Source: Aliivibrio_A kagoshimensis (GTDB taxonomy: Bacteria > Pseudomonadota > Gammaproteobacteria > Enterobacterales > Vibrionaceae). From it: DNA of 15,400 nucleotides. Numbering within the stretch: position 1 is the first letter of the stretch; each line of letters opens with the position of its first letter. This document shows positions 6,586-14,046 of the stretch, piece after piece. A program made the position numbers and the translations under genes. The DNA lies in NCBI RefSeq assembly GCF_050337105.1, contig NZ_JAKJSQ010000077.1:1-15400 (forward strand), given 5' to 3'. The notes under the pieces were generated by a model. It was not told where the DNA came from. It was given only the letters and a program-made list of their open reading frames with translations, and did no database searches.

Positions 6586-7047
6586 ATGCCTAAACGCAGT
6601 AAGGAAGATACTGAAATTACCATCCAAACAATCATGGATGCAGTAATCGATCAAATACTTAGACTAGGTTATGACAAGATGTCATACACGACTTTAAGCC
6701 AACAAACTGGTGTGTCACGTACTGGTATTAGTCACCATTTCCCTAAGAAGACTGATTTCATTGCGGCCTTAGATGGACGTATTTTTAAGATATTTGTTGA
6801 GACGTTAGACCTAGATAATGGGAAACAGGCTTTTATTGATAGTTGGATTGAATCTCTTGATAAACAAGAGTTTTTAGCCATTTTGAAATTGTTATTTCAT
6901 CATATTGTTACCGCTGAAAATACGCATGAGTTTACCCGAAGAGGGATTGAAAGACTCTATTCTGTTTGTTCTGAACTTTTTGGTCCTGAAAGTGCAAAAG
7001 ACCTAGAATGGTTATTTGGAATATCGTTAGTAAAAATGACGAAGTAA
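6586..7047 (+). CDS. luxT: TetR-family transcriptional regulator, LuxT/SwrT-like
   Basis: A 153-residue DNA-binding regulator. ATG 6586 is chosen because the product then begins MPKRSKEDTEITIQ, the typical opening of Vibrio LuxT/SwrT proteins; an in-frame GTG at 6559 has no ribosome site. The TetR helix-turn-helix covers residues about 34-54 (YTTLSQQTGVSRTGISHHFP), ending in the usual tyrosine-less 'HHFPKKTDF' variant. The rest is a short, helical ligand/dimer domain. The length agrees with LuxT, smaller than most TetR proteins. In Vibrio harveyi and relatives LuxT/SwrT regulate quorum-sensing and lateral-flagella or swarming genes. Here it sits divergent from an acyl-CoA synthetase, which it might also control. 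The family is certain; orthology to LuxT is from recall of the sequence, not alignment. Confidence 0.82.
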   Translation: MPKRSKEDTEITIQTIMDAVIDQILRLGYDKMSYTTLSQQTGVSRTGISHHFPKKTDFIAALDGRIFKIFVETLDLDNGKQAFIDSWIESLDKQEFLAILKLLFHHIVTAENTHEFTRRGIERLYSVCSELFGPESAKDLEWLFGISLVKMTK

Positions 7048-7062
7048 TCAGTGGTTCCAGAT

Positions 7063-7095
7063 AAAAAAGGCTTGTCTTAATGACAAGCCTTTTTT
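7063..7095 (+). terminator. Intrinsic terminator of the LuxT-like gene
   Basis: AAAAAAGGCTTGTC (7063-7076) and GACAAGCCTTTTTT (7082-7095) form a perfect 14-bp stem with a TTAAT loop and a six-T run at the 3' side, 15 bases past the stop codon. Confidence 0.93.
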
Positions 7096-7144
7096 ATTGA
7101 TAGTTAGATAAATAAATGTCTGGTTTTTTTACAAAATCTAATTT

Positions 7145-7163
7145 ATATGCACGAATAGCATAT
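7145..7163. repeat. Inverted repeat upstream of the sigma-54 promoter
   Basis: ATATGC (7145-7150) and GCATAT (7158-7163) flank a seven-base spacer, with flanking bases AATTT/TAA partly extending the symmetry. Its centre is about 65 bp upstream of the predicted sigma-54 start, so it could bind an enhancer-binding protein such as PrsR. The assignment is speculative. Confidence 0.3.
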
Positions 7164-7181
7164 TAAGTTGATGATTTTTCG

Positions 7182-7195
7182 AACAATATATTGTT
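7182..7195. repeat. Perfect 14-bp palindrome abutting the -24 element
   Basis: AACAATATATTGTT is fully self-complementary and its last base is the first base of the -24 element. A protein bound here would contact or block the sigma-54 polymerase, so it is a plausible operator. Confidence 0.4.
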
Positions 7196-7210
7196 GGCCC
7201 ACCTGTTGCA
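7195..7210 (+). promoter_or_regulatory. Sigma-54 (-24/-12) promoter of the PEP-CTERM gene
   Basis: TGGCCC-N5-TTGCA has the exact spacing of the sigma-54 consensus TGGCAC-N5-TTGCA and one mismatch (A to C). Transcription would start near 7221, leaving a leader of about 55 bases. In other bacteria PEP-CTERM genes are expressed through RpoN and the PrsK/PrsR two-component pair, which fits. PrsR itself is not in this window. Confidence 0.7.
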
Positions 7211-7275
7211 TAGTCAGGGTGAGCATAATATGAGTTGTATATGTGACTTAATTCTTTTAATGCAAGGAGTCGCAA

Positions 7276-8082
7276 GTGAAAAAATCATTCAATATGATAT
7301 TAAAAATAGGAGCTGTCGCAGCACTGGTTTCTTACGGTGCAGCAGCAAACGCAGATAGCATAAAGATTCAAATGCAGTTGAACGGTGTTGACTTTACGTA
7401 TGACCCATCTCAATACTATGATGAGATTGGTACAGAATCTGGCACTCCTGAATATGGCGTAAATTACGCTACTTTTAGGGATACAGTGATGAATGATGGT
7501 GACAGTAGCGGAGGTGCTGATGCAACTTTCGGTGACCTAAATTATGCTGATAATTTGGATAACATCTTAGTCCGTCATTCAACTGATGGTGGCGTTCTCT
7601 ACAACACAGTTGAAACCTACGATACTGCGCCAATTGCCATTGATTTCAGAATTGTACTCGACGCACCTATTACAGGAGCTGGCTCGTATAATGTGATCTC
7701 AGAATACAGCTTTTTTGATATATTGACACAGGATGATGTAAAAGACTGGGGACTGGCACTTGATGCTACAGGTTCTGCAGGTGTGTTAAGTGTTAATGAC
7801 CTCGGTGTTGGTGAGCTTGTCTTTACAGGCTTAGCTGGAAGCTTATTTAATGATGCTGATAGTAACAACTTACCATTTGCCTATATTGATCCCTATGAAG
7901 ATATCCAATTTGGGTTTACCTTTAACATAAGTGGTCATCCGGATTGGTCGCAAATGGTATCTGGAAGTGGCAATGGTAACGTAAATGCCACCATCCCAGA
8001 GCCAACTGCATTAGCATTATGGGGTGCCGGATTGATGTTTGCTGGATTTGCGGGTAAACGTCGTCGTAAAAATAAAATCTAA
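7276..8082 (+). CDS. PEP-CTERM sorting-domain exported protein
   Basis: A 268-residue exported protein. The start is GTG 7276 behind a strong AAGGAGT (7264-7270). It has an N-terminal signal peptide (KK, hydrophobic stretch, cleavage after GAAANA at residue 26). The C-terminus is a textbook PEP-CTERM tripartite signal: Ile-Pro-Glu-Pro (PEP at 241-243), a hydrophobic helix ALALWGAGLMFAGFAG, then the basic tail KRRRKNK. The exosortase (EpsH/XrtA) recognises this signal and processes the protein during export, typically together with exopolysaccharide. The mature region is strongly acidic, rich in Asp, Gly and Asn, Cys-free and predicted beta-rich; I recognise no named domain. It is a single-gene unit between a sigma-54 promoter and a strong palindromic terminator, convergent with prsT. 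It is probably a surface or matrix protein; its specific role is unknown. Confidence 0.92.
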   Translation: MKKSFNMILKIGAVAALVSYGAAANADSIKIQMQLNGVDFTYDPSQYYDEIGTESGTPEYGVNYATFRDTVMNDGDSSGGADATFGDLNYADNLDNILVRHSTDGGVLYNTVETYDTAPIAIDFRIVLDAPITGAGSYNVISEYSFFDILTQDDVKDWGLALDATGSAGVLSVNDLGVGELVFTGLAGSLFNDADSNNLPFAYIDPYEDIQFGFTFNISGHPDWSQMVSGSGNGNVNATIPEPTALALWGAGLMFAGFAGKRRRKNKI

Positions 8083-8104
8083 TTTCTATAATAATATAGA
8101 AGAT

Positions 8105-8133
8105 AAAATGCCGATCAATTGATCGGCATTTTT
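8105..8133. terminator. Bidirectional terminator between PEP-CTERM gene and prsT
   Basis: AAAATGCCGATCAA and its exact complement TTGATCGGCATTTT form a 28-bp perfect palindrome (8105-8132), with T-runs on both strands. It lies 22 bp after the PEP-CTERM stop and 24 bp beyond the prsT stop, so it serves both convergent genes. Confidence 0.9.
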
Positions 8134-8156
8134 AATAGCGGAAATAACATTTAAAA

Positions 8157-10922
8157 CTAATAACTTAAGAGTTCATCAATCTTCTTTTCAATCGCTGGAT
8201 TAGCCGTTTGAATCGATGCCAATACTACTTTAGCTTCTTCTTTATTGTTATTCATAATCAATGCTTCAGCGTAATGTAAAGCAATATCGACATTCTCTTT
8301 TTTCTCGTTATATGCAGAAGACAATAACTTTTCAGCTTGTACATATTTAGAGGTCTTCAAATAACATAAGCCTAATGTGTCTTGAACTTCTGTCGACGCA
8401 GAGGCGAATGAATATGCTTGTTCAGCGTAGTAGCATCCTTTTTCAAAATCTTTTGTTTCCAGAAATAACCAAGCAACATTATTTAATGAAGGAACATTTT
8501 CAGGGTACTTGTTAATAACAGCCAAAAAGTGCTCAATTGCTTTTTTGGGTGAAGTACTTGAATAGAGTTCGGCTAACTTAAAATCGATCGCTGAATTAGG
8601 GTCTTCAACCTGATCCTTTGCGGACTCTAAACTGGTAATAGCTTGAGTAGTTTCACCATTACGTTGATGAGTCACCGCGACTTTCATTGCGTTTTGTAAG
8701 GTAGGGTTTGCTTCGTACATTTTACGATAAAATGGCAGTGCATTGTTATATTGTAGCTTTGAATTATAGATGGCGGCTTGTAGATCAACAAACGGCAGTG
8801 ATTGTTGAACAGTCTCACCTAGAGAGTGAATAAATGAAAGTGCCTTATCTAATTCACCTGATTTAGCCGTCAGTTTCGCGATGGCAAGTGGGAAGAAGAT
8901 CTCATCAGTAAATTTTGCTCGAGCCTCAACGGCAAGCTGTATTGCTTCTGAGTCAAGACTGTTTTTATCATTAAACTGAATTAGCTTTATGTAGGGAGCA
9001 GGAGATTCAGAGTCTTGTTTTAACCAAGCCTGATACGTTACTTTCGCAGTATCATTATCACCATTTGCAGTGTAAATATCAGCAAGCAGCGCCCACGTGG
9101 ACGGCAATCGTCGAGTAGGCGGCAGACCGCTAAGAACACTGATAGCCTCGGCATACTTTTTATTTGAAAACTCGAACAGTGCTTTCTGATGAATCAGTGC
9201 GACATTCTCAGGTTCTGAATTATATTGCTGGTCAACGAGCTTAAGACTTTTTTCATAAGAGTCTGTTTTATTGCTCAAAACAATAAATAGACGAGCGACA
9301 ACAGGGTTTAGTGGGGACAATGCTTTGGCTTTGTAGGCATAATCATAAGCTGCAGTTAACTCTTTATTACGAGCCTTCAATTTTGCTAGTTCAGACAATG
9401 AAGAGATATAGTCAGGGTTAATCGTTAATGCTTTAAGTAACCATTGTTCAGCTTGAACATCGTCTTTTTTGAACAACTCAACGGTAGCTTTTAGATTTAT
9501 AGCATTCAGATTATCAGGAGATAATTTCAACCAGTTGTCAACACTTTGCTCCGCTTCAATAACCATGTTCTGTTTTAAATAGTGTAGAGCGAGCGTTAGA
9601 TTAGCTTGCTCAGAATCTGGCACTTGTTTAATCGCTAACTTTAGGTCTTCAACGCCCGATTGGTCATTATTAAAGAGTTTAATAATGCCAGTTGTAGTGG
9701 TAGAACCTGGGGTTTGAAGCTCACTCTCCGATAAGCGCTGAATTAACTCTAAAGCTTCATCGTTCTTCCCTATCTTTGATAGCTCAAGAGATGAGTATGA
9801 CAGGAAGTCACTGTCAATTTGTGTGTCTAGAGGAACAGACTCAAGAATGGTTAGCGCATCATCAATATATCCTAATTTGATTTTTGTTAAGGCGTACATC
9901 TTATGAATGAAGTGGGTTTTTGGCGCTAGCTTTGCAATTTTTCTGAGGTGCCTATTAGCTTGCTCATATTTTTCTAACTTGAAAGCAGATACTCCGGCAA
10001 TAACCACAACAAATTGATTTTTTGATCCATTTTGAATTGAGAGTTCAGCATGTCGGAATGCGGCTTCGAAGTCAGAAACAACGTAACGGGTCTGCGCTTT
10101 AAACCCATTAATCACAGGGTGTTGAGGAGAAATCGCGATAAGTTCATCGATCACTTTTTCTGCTTCAGAATATTTTTTGTCTGATAGATATGCTTGTGTA
10201 ATAAAGAATTGATACTGGTTGGCACCGGGCGCGAGTTCAAACGCTTGAGTGTATGCCTTGGCGGCTTGTTCAAATTCACCCTTATTCTGATAAAGGTGCC
10301 CGAGGAAAAGGTGAACGTCAGGATTATTTGGCACTATTTTGATGAGTTCATTAGCGGTAGACATGGCTGACAAATAATCATCATTTTGCGCATTTAAAGC
10401 CGCTAGACTTAGTTTTGAATAGACAGCATCCAGGCTTGCTTCTGAAGCCAGCTCAATATTATGACGGGCATTGTCGAGATCCCCTTTTTGTAGGTAGGCA
10501 AGAGCTGCAATACCGCGTAAGTCTGCAAACGCATCACTGTTTTCACTTACATTGGCAGTTTCTACAAGAGAAAAAAGCTTGTCATAATTTCCATCGCTGT
10601 ATAAAGCACGAGCGAGTAATGGATAGACTCTATTTTTATCTGTTGAGGTTTCTAACGCTTTTTCAAGTTGAACCGTAGCATTAATAAAATGTCCCTGTTC
10701 TAGATATAAACGTCCAAGTAAGGTTCGTGCGTCAGATAAGTCTGGAGATTTTTGAATGGCATTTTTTAATTCAATGATTGCAGCAGAGTTATCATCTTCT
10801 TTTAAATAATCTTCAGCTTGAGTAAAGTGTTCTTCTGCCGTTTTGTTGCAGCCCACTAAAAGAAGAGAGAAGCAGCCTGCAATGATAACTTTGCATAATG
10901 GTCGACTAAATTTGATGTCCAT
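8157..10922 (-). CDS. prsT: PrsT-type TPR-repeat lipoprotein of the PEP-CTERM system
   Basis: A 921-residue lipoprotein. ATG 10922 is preferred, with GGAT eight bases upstream; a TTG four codons earlier overlaps that site. The signal peptide ends in a lipobox LLVGC, so Cys25 would be lipidated and the protein anchored in the outer (or inner) membrane facing the periplasm. The remainder is an almost unbroken array of tetratricopeptide repeats of about 34 residues, for example AIIELKNAIQKSPDLSDART, DVHLFLGHLYQNKGEFEQAA and VPSLNNVAWLFLETKDFEKG, with many A.A and P-N/D-N repeat ends. Size, lipobox and repeat organisation match PrsT, the TPR lipoprotein that accompanies exosortase/PEP-CTERM and exopolysaccharide loci. 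It probably acts as a scaffold for export of polysaccharide or sorted proteins. No sigma-54 site is visible upstream. Being opposite a PEP-CTERM protein gene supports the call. Confidence 0.9.
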   Translation of the reverse strand: MDIKFSRPLCKVIIAGCFSLLLVGCNKTAEEHFTQAEDYLKEDDNSAAIIELKNAIQKSPDLSDARTLLGRLYLEQGHFINATVQLEKALETSTDKNRVYPLLARALYSDGNYDKLFSLVETANVSENSDAFADLRGIAALAYLQKGDLDNARHNIELASEASLDAVYSKLSLAALNAQNDDYLSAMSTANELIKIVPNNPDVHLFLGHLYQNKGEFEQAAKAYTQAFELAPGANQYQFFITQAYLSDKKYSEAEKVIDELIAISPQHPVINGFKAQTRYVVSDFEAAFRHAELSIQNGSKNQFVVVIAGVSAFKLEKYEQANRHLRKIAKLAPKTHFIHKMYALTKIKLGYIDDALTILESVPLDTQIDSDFLSYSSLELSKIGKNDEALELIQRLSESELQTPGSTTTTGIIKLFNNDQSGVEDLKLAIKQVPDSEQANLTLALHYLKQNMVIEAEQSVDNWLKLSPDNLNAINLKATVELFKKDDVQAEQWLLKALTINPDYISSLSELAKLKARNKELTAAYDYAYKAKALSPLNPVVARLFIVLSNKTDSYEKSLKLVDQQYNSEPENVALIHQKALFEFSNKKYAEAISVLSGLPPTRRLPSTWALLADIYTANGDNDTAKVTYQAWLKQDSESPAPYIKLIQFNDKNSLDSEAIQLAVEARAKFTDEIFFPLAIAKLTAKSGELDKALSFIHSLGETVQQSLPFVDLQAAIYNSKLQYNNALPFYRKMYEANPTLQNAMKVAVTHQRNGETTQAITSLESAKDQVEDPNSAIDFKLAELYSSTSPKKAIEHFLAVINKYPENVPSLNNVAWLFLETKDFEKGCYYAEQAYSFASASTEVQDTLGLCYLKTSKYVQAEKLLSSAYNEKKENVDIALHYAEALIMNNNKEEAKVVLASIQTANPAIEKKIDELLSY

Positions 10923-11020
10923 ATCAATATCCAATTAAGAAAATGTTTTGTACTTTAAGTTACGCAATGTAGTACACTTTTACTGTCAATTATACCTTCT
11001 GTGATTATTTCTGCTATGAA

Positions 11021-11026
11021 TATAAT
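11021..11026 (+). promoter_or_regulatory. Candidate -10 box of the GNAT gene
   Basis: A perfect TATAAT lies about 38 bases upstream of the GNAT ATG in the 141-bp divergent gap with prsT. No good -35 box is at 16-18 bp. The gap also holds TTGACA on the minus strand, a possible -35 of prsT without a good -10. Confidence 0.3.
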
Positions 11027-11063
11027 TGCTTAATTTGTTTATTTGCAAAGGAATGTAGATAGA

Positions 11064-12191
11064 ATGCGAGATGTTGAAGCAATCAGTTGTGAGTTATTTA
11101 TCAATCCAGATAGAGAGTGGCTTGCTGAAGCATGGAAAGGACTGGAAACTAAAGCTAATGAGAATATTTTCTTATCTTGGCTTTGGATCAGCAGCTGGCT
11201 AGACACTTTTGTTGGTGATTTCATTTTAGTGGAAGCAAGAGCTAACAATGGCATTGTAGGTCTTGGGATACTGATAAAACAAACCTCCCTTTTAGATAAT
11301 TGTACTCAACATGGCAACAGCTACTTGCACCGAATGGGTGATGAAAGTAAAGACCAGATTTGGATTGAGTATAATGACTTTTTAATGGATAAAACATCTG
11401 CAACTCAAATCAGAGAGTGCATGGCTTCTAAAGTTTTCCATACGATTAAGCAACGAGAGAGCTTTATTGTTGGAGCCTCTTTCGTTAATGACTTCGATAC
11501 GATTCACAAAATTGGTGTTCTACAGCGAGTGACATGGCGTACAACAGCATATGGTCTAGATCTATCTGTATTTAATGGAGATGTGGATGCCTTTACTATG
11601 TCACTATCAAGAAGTTCAAGATATCAGATTAAAAGAAGTATCCAGCGCTATGAGGCTCTAGGAGAGCTCAAAGTTGAAACTGCCTTGACGGTCTCTAAGG
11701 CAATGGAGTTCTTTGACATGGCCAAACCGTATCATATTAGTCGTTGGGGCAGCTCGAAAGGTGGGAGTGGCTTTATTAATACTGATTTTGTTGGCTTTCA
11801 CTCCACTTTAATTGAACGTGGGATACAACATAAAAACGTTCAAATACACCGCCTTTCTGTTAATGAAACGACCATTGCCATTATTTACAATTTGGAAACA
11901 GACACCCAAGTCTATTTCTATTTAAGTGCCATAAATTATACGATGGATGATTCACATTTAAAGCCTGGATTAGTCTCACACTACCTACTGATTAAAAAAG
12001 CGATAGAAGAGGGCAAAATGACGTATGACTTTATGGGGGGAGCAGCGAGATACAAATCTACGTTTGCGAACCAACAATCTGACTTGGCCGTTTTTAAATA
12101 TCAGCATCCACATTTTTTACTTACTGCTGAGAACTTTAGCCGCAAACTTAAACGTCATGTGCAGTCTAAAAGCAGTTACGACTACTCTTAA
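11064..12191 (+). CDS. GNAT-fold acyltransferase, BcsL/CelD (Acetyltransf_6) type
   Basis: A 375-residue soluble protein. ATG 11064 follows AAAGGA (11047-11052) at 11 bases; an in-frame TTG at 11043 would place the ribosome site within the gene. The C-terminal half carries the BcsL/CelD (Acetyltransf_6) pattern: SSRYQIKRSIQRYE, FFDMAKPYHISRWG, IHRLSVNETTIAIIYNLE, VYFYLSAINY, and DFMGGAARYKSTFANQ, where the last resembles the 'D.l.G...YK..f' end of FemAB/BcsL proteins. Members transfer an acyl or aminoacyl group, often to cell-surface polysaccharide, and are common in exopolysaccharide and PEP-CTERM loci. Its neighbours (prsT, the beta-helix protein, ATP-grasp) suggest the same. Its 3' end overlaps the convergent beta-helix gene by 26 bp. 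The acceptor is unknown. Confidence 0.8.
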   Translation: MRDVEAISCELFINPDREWLAEAWKGLETKANENIFLSWLWISSWLDTFVGDFILVEARANNGIVGLGILIKQTSLLDNCTQHGNSYLHRMGDESKDQIWIEYNDFLMDKTSATQIRECMASKVFHTIKQRESFIVGASFVNDFDTIHKIGVLQRVTWRTTAYGLDLSVFNGDVDAFTMSLSRSSRYQIKRSIQRYEALGELKVETALTVSKAMEFFDMAKPYHISRWGSSKGGSGFINTDFVGFHSTLIERGIQHKNVQIHRLSVNETTIAIIYNLETDTQVYFYLSAINYTMDDSHLKPGLVSHYLLIKKAIEEGKMTYDFMGGAARYKSTFANQQSDLAVFKYQHPHFLLTAENFSRKLKRHVQSKSSYDYS

Positions 12192-13653
12192 ATGCACCGA
12201 TAAATCGGTCATCATTATTAATTTCATTACCACAAAAATCTCGGACTCCTGATTGTTGTAAAGGATAGGCCTGAATATCGTGTTCATTGTTAACGTTATT
12301 ATTGCCCATAAATGTAAAATCAATAGCGGAAGGGTTCTGGAAAAATTCATTTAATTGTTCTGAACCTCGCCAATAATTCTTTTGGGAGATCAGGTTACCG
12401 AGCTCAAAAATGGTAGCGTGGTCTCGGTTTCTTATTTTTCCACTCAATATGTTATTAACGATGGTTGCACTTGATTCTTTAAACCGGACATCGATCCCTT
12501 GAGTGTTATAGAAAATATTATTATTTATAAGGCTTTCTGCCCCTTTGTTAACGTATAAGCCAACATCTGAACAGAACATAACAATATTATTTCTTACCGT
12601 TGTCTTTTTGGCTTCAAAAGTAGATTTATCTCTACGTACTTTTTGAGACATTCCGCCCCCACCAATCGATAAGCCTACCGTTGAGCCTTTATATTTGAGG
12701 TTAGAAGAGGAACATATCACTAGATTATTTTCAAACACCCCGCCAACGCTTCCCCCCTTAAAAAAGGCACCATAGCTCACTTTATTGCCTGCAGCTTTAA
12801 TGAAATCCTGAATGATATTATTGCTAACAGACCAGTTACTCGCATGATCAATATTGATCGGAGTGACCGATTTTTTTGTTTTGCGAGGTCTATCAGAGTA
12901 GAAATGGTTATTATATATTTTACCATTATCTGGGTAGACACCTTTTAATTCATTAACCTTAATCGCTGCGTTGAAGTTTATAAATTGGTTGTTCATTATT
13001 TCAATATTTGAACCATTGCCTACAACATGTATGGCATGATCACACCAATCATCTGTTTGACAAGTTCCATTAAACCGAATGCCATTAATTCTCCAATAGG
13101 GAGATAAAATATGTAACCCTTCCGAGCTCGCTAAATTAATGGTAACTTTCCCGATATTAATTGCAGAAAGTGTTATTGGTGAATCTTTTGTTGCCATCGC
13201 CGAACTGGTTTTGACACTTCGAGCTTTAATAGTGTATGTGCCGTTTTTTAGAAGGATAGTTTGACCAGGTTTAGCATGTTTAAGGGCTTTAATTAATTGA
13301 TCTGAATTAGAAATAAGAAGTGTAGATTCTTGATCCTCAATAAGGTCGTTGGTGGTGTCTGTATAAGCCGGTCCGACTGTTGGAATGTTGCCTGAAGAAG
13401 TAACCCCAGCATACTGATCAGGGTAATAAAAATACTTAGCAATACTCTCCAGAGGATTTGAAATTACGTTCACACTTGGATAGTTCGCTTGTAGTGAGTC
13501 AGCAATTTTGATTATCGCTAGAGGTAAATTATCGGCACTATAACGCACTTGTTTTAATACATAATAAGAAGAAACAAGTAAAACTAAGTTAAACGCTATA
13601 CCACAAATGAGTAAGTATCTGCTGCATAATCGTACGAATATTTGAGCCTTCAT
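12166..13653 (-). CDS. Membrane-anchored right-handed beta-helix protein, PL6 lyase-like
   Basis: A 495-residue protein. Residues about 12-33 form an N-terminal membrane helix without an evident cleavage site, so it is probably anchored with the bulk outside the cytoplasm. From residue 117 the sequence DQLIKALKHAKPGQTILLKNG and DSPITLSA matches the start of PL6-type lyases (chondroitinase B, alginate lyase) and related parallel beta-helix proteins. Asn-rich strand-turn repeats follow to about residue 450: IEIMNNQFINF, KIYNNHFYS, WSVSNNIIQDF, GVFENNLVI, TTVRNNIVMF, LINNNIFYN, IVNNILSG. Such proteins cleave, epimerise or bind polysaccharide. I cannot assign catalytic residues, so lyase, epimerase or non-enzymatic matrix protein all remain open. 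AAGGAT precedes the ATG at 13653. In the exopolysaccharide context it may edit or trim the secreted polymer. Confidence 0.8.
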   Translation of the reverse strand: MKAQIFVRLCSRYLLICGIAFNLVLLVSSYYVLKQVRYSADNLPLAIIKIADSLQANYPSVNVISNPLESIAKYFYYPDQYAGVTSSGNIPTVGPAYTDTTNDLIEDQESTLLISNSDQLIKALKHAKPGQTILLKNGTYTIKARSVKTSSAMATKDSPITLSAINIGKVTINLASSEGLHILSPYWRINGIRFNGTCQTDDWCDHAIHVVGNGSNIEIMNNQFINFNAAIKVNELKGVYPDNGKIYNNHFYSDRPRKTKKSVTPINIDHASNWSVSNNIIQDFIKAAGNKVSYGAFFKGGSVGGVFENNLVICSSSNLKYKGSTVGLSIGGGGMSQKVRRDKSTFEAKKTTVRNNIVMFCSDVGLYVNKGAESLINNNIFYNTQGIDVRFKESSATIVNNILSGKIRNRDHATIFELGNLISQKNYWRGSEQLNEFFQNPSAIDFTFMGNNNVNNEHDIQAYPLQQSGVRDFCGNEINNDDRFIGAFKSSRNCF

Positions 13654-13684
13654 GTGCCATCCTTGAGCATAAATTTACACAGAC

Positions 13685-13713
13685 AGTATGATGGCTTAGC
13701 CGTAATAGGTCAA
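13685..13713 (-). promoter_or_regulatory. Candidate sigma-70 promoter of the beta-helix gene
   Basis: On the minus strand TTGACC (13708-13713, 5 of 6) is 17 bp from CATACT (13685-13690, 4 of 6). Transcription would begin about 25 bases before the ATG. A second, perfect TTGACA (13728-13733) lacks a matching -10. Confidence 0.35.
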
Positions 13714-13933
13714 AATTAACTGTAAAATGTCAATTACAATTAAATTCAATACATAAATTTATAAATATAGTGCTAAAAATAACGGGCTCTAATAAAACGT
13801 TAATAGACATACCTGATGCTTCATTAGCTTAAGGAACTGATTACAAAATATCGCCTAGGTTATGTTCAAATTAGCCTAAAACAATTGATTAATAAGATGA
13901 ATGTGGTTTACAATTTCATCACATATTTTAAAA

Positions 13934-13945
13934 GGCGATAGTGTA
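13934..13945 (+). promoter_or_regulatory. ops-like element (possible RfaH recruitment site)
   Basis: GGCGATAGTGTA resembles the RfaH ops element GGCGGTAGCGTG (9 of 12, but the fifth base differs). It lies 102 bases before the ATP-grasp start, the position where ops elements occur in leaders of polysaccharide operons. Nothing else of a JUMPstart sequence is seen. Confidence 0.25.
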
Positions 13946-14046
13946 TACTGTCACTGCATAACGCACTAAGATACAGCGGTTATCTTTGAAGAATTCAAAA
14001 GGATATTGAATCGGAATGAAAACTAATGCCAAACTTGCATAGGGCG

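Larger units (their letters stand above)
13654..14046. other. AT-rich divergent intergenic region of the polysaccharide genes
   Basis: These 393 bases carry no gene I can support. They must hold the promoters of the beta-helix gene (minus) and of the ATP-grasp gene (plus). A sigma-70 candidate for the former and an ops-like element for the latter are listed separately. An eight-codon frame (14016-14042) sits immediately before the ATP-grasp ATG. Confidence 0.5.

Noticed and set aside
7617..7868. 83-codon open frame on the minus strand inside the PEP-CTERM gene
   Set aside because: It lies wholly within a well-supported gene, has low-complexity Ser/Pro/Ala content and no ribosome site.
10415..10678. 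87-codon plus-strand frame inside prsT
   Set aside because: It is antisense to TPR coding sequence, with a His/Gln/Leu-rich composition typical of a shadow frame.
11039..11254. 71-codon minus-strand frame in the 5' part of the GNAT gene
   Set aside because: It is antisense to the GNAT coding region and has no family features.
12025..12350. Two small frames at the junction of the GNAT and beta-helix genes
   Set aside because: Both overlap two stronger convergent genes in other frames and show no independent start signals.
13654..13659. TGGCAC on the minus strand directly before the beta-helix ATG, resembling a sigma-54 -24 box
   Set aside because: The required -12 element at the correct spacing would lie inside the gene and is absent (GGCTC instead of TTGC).
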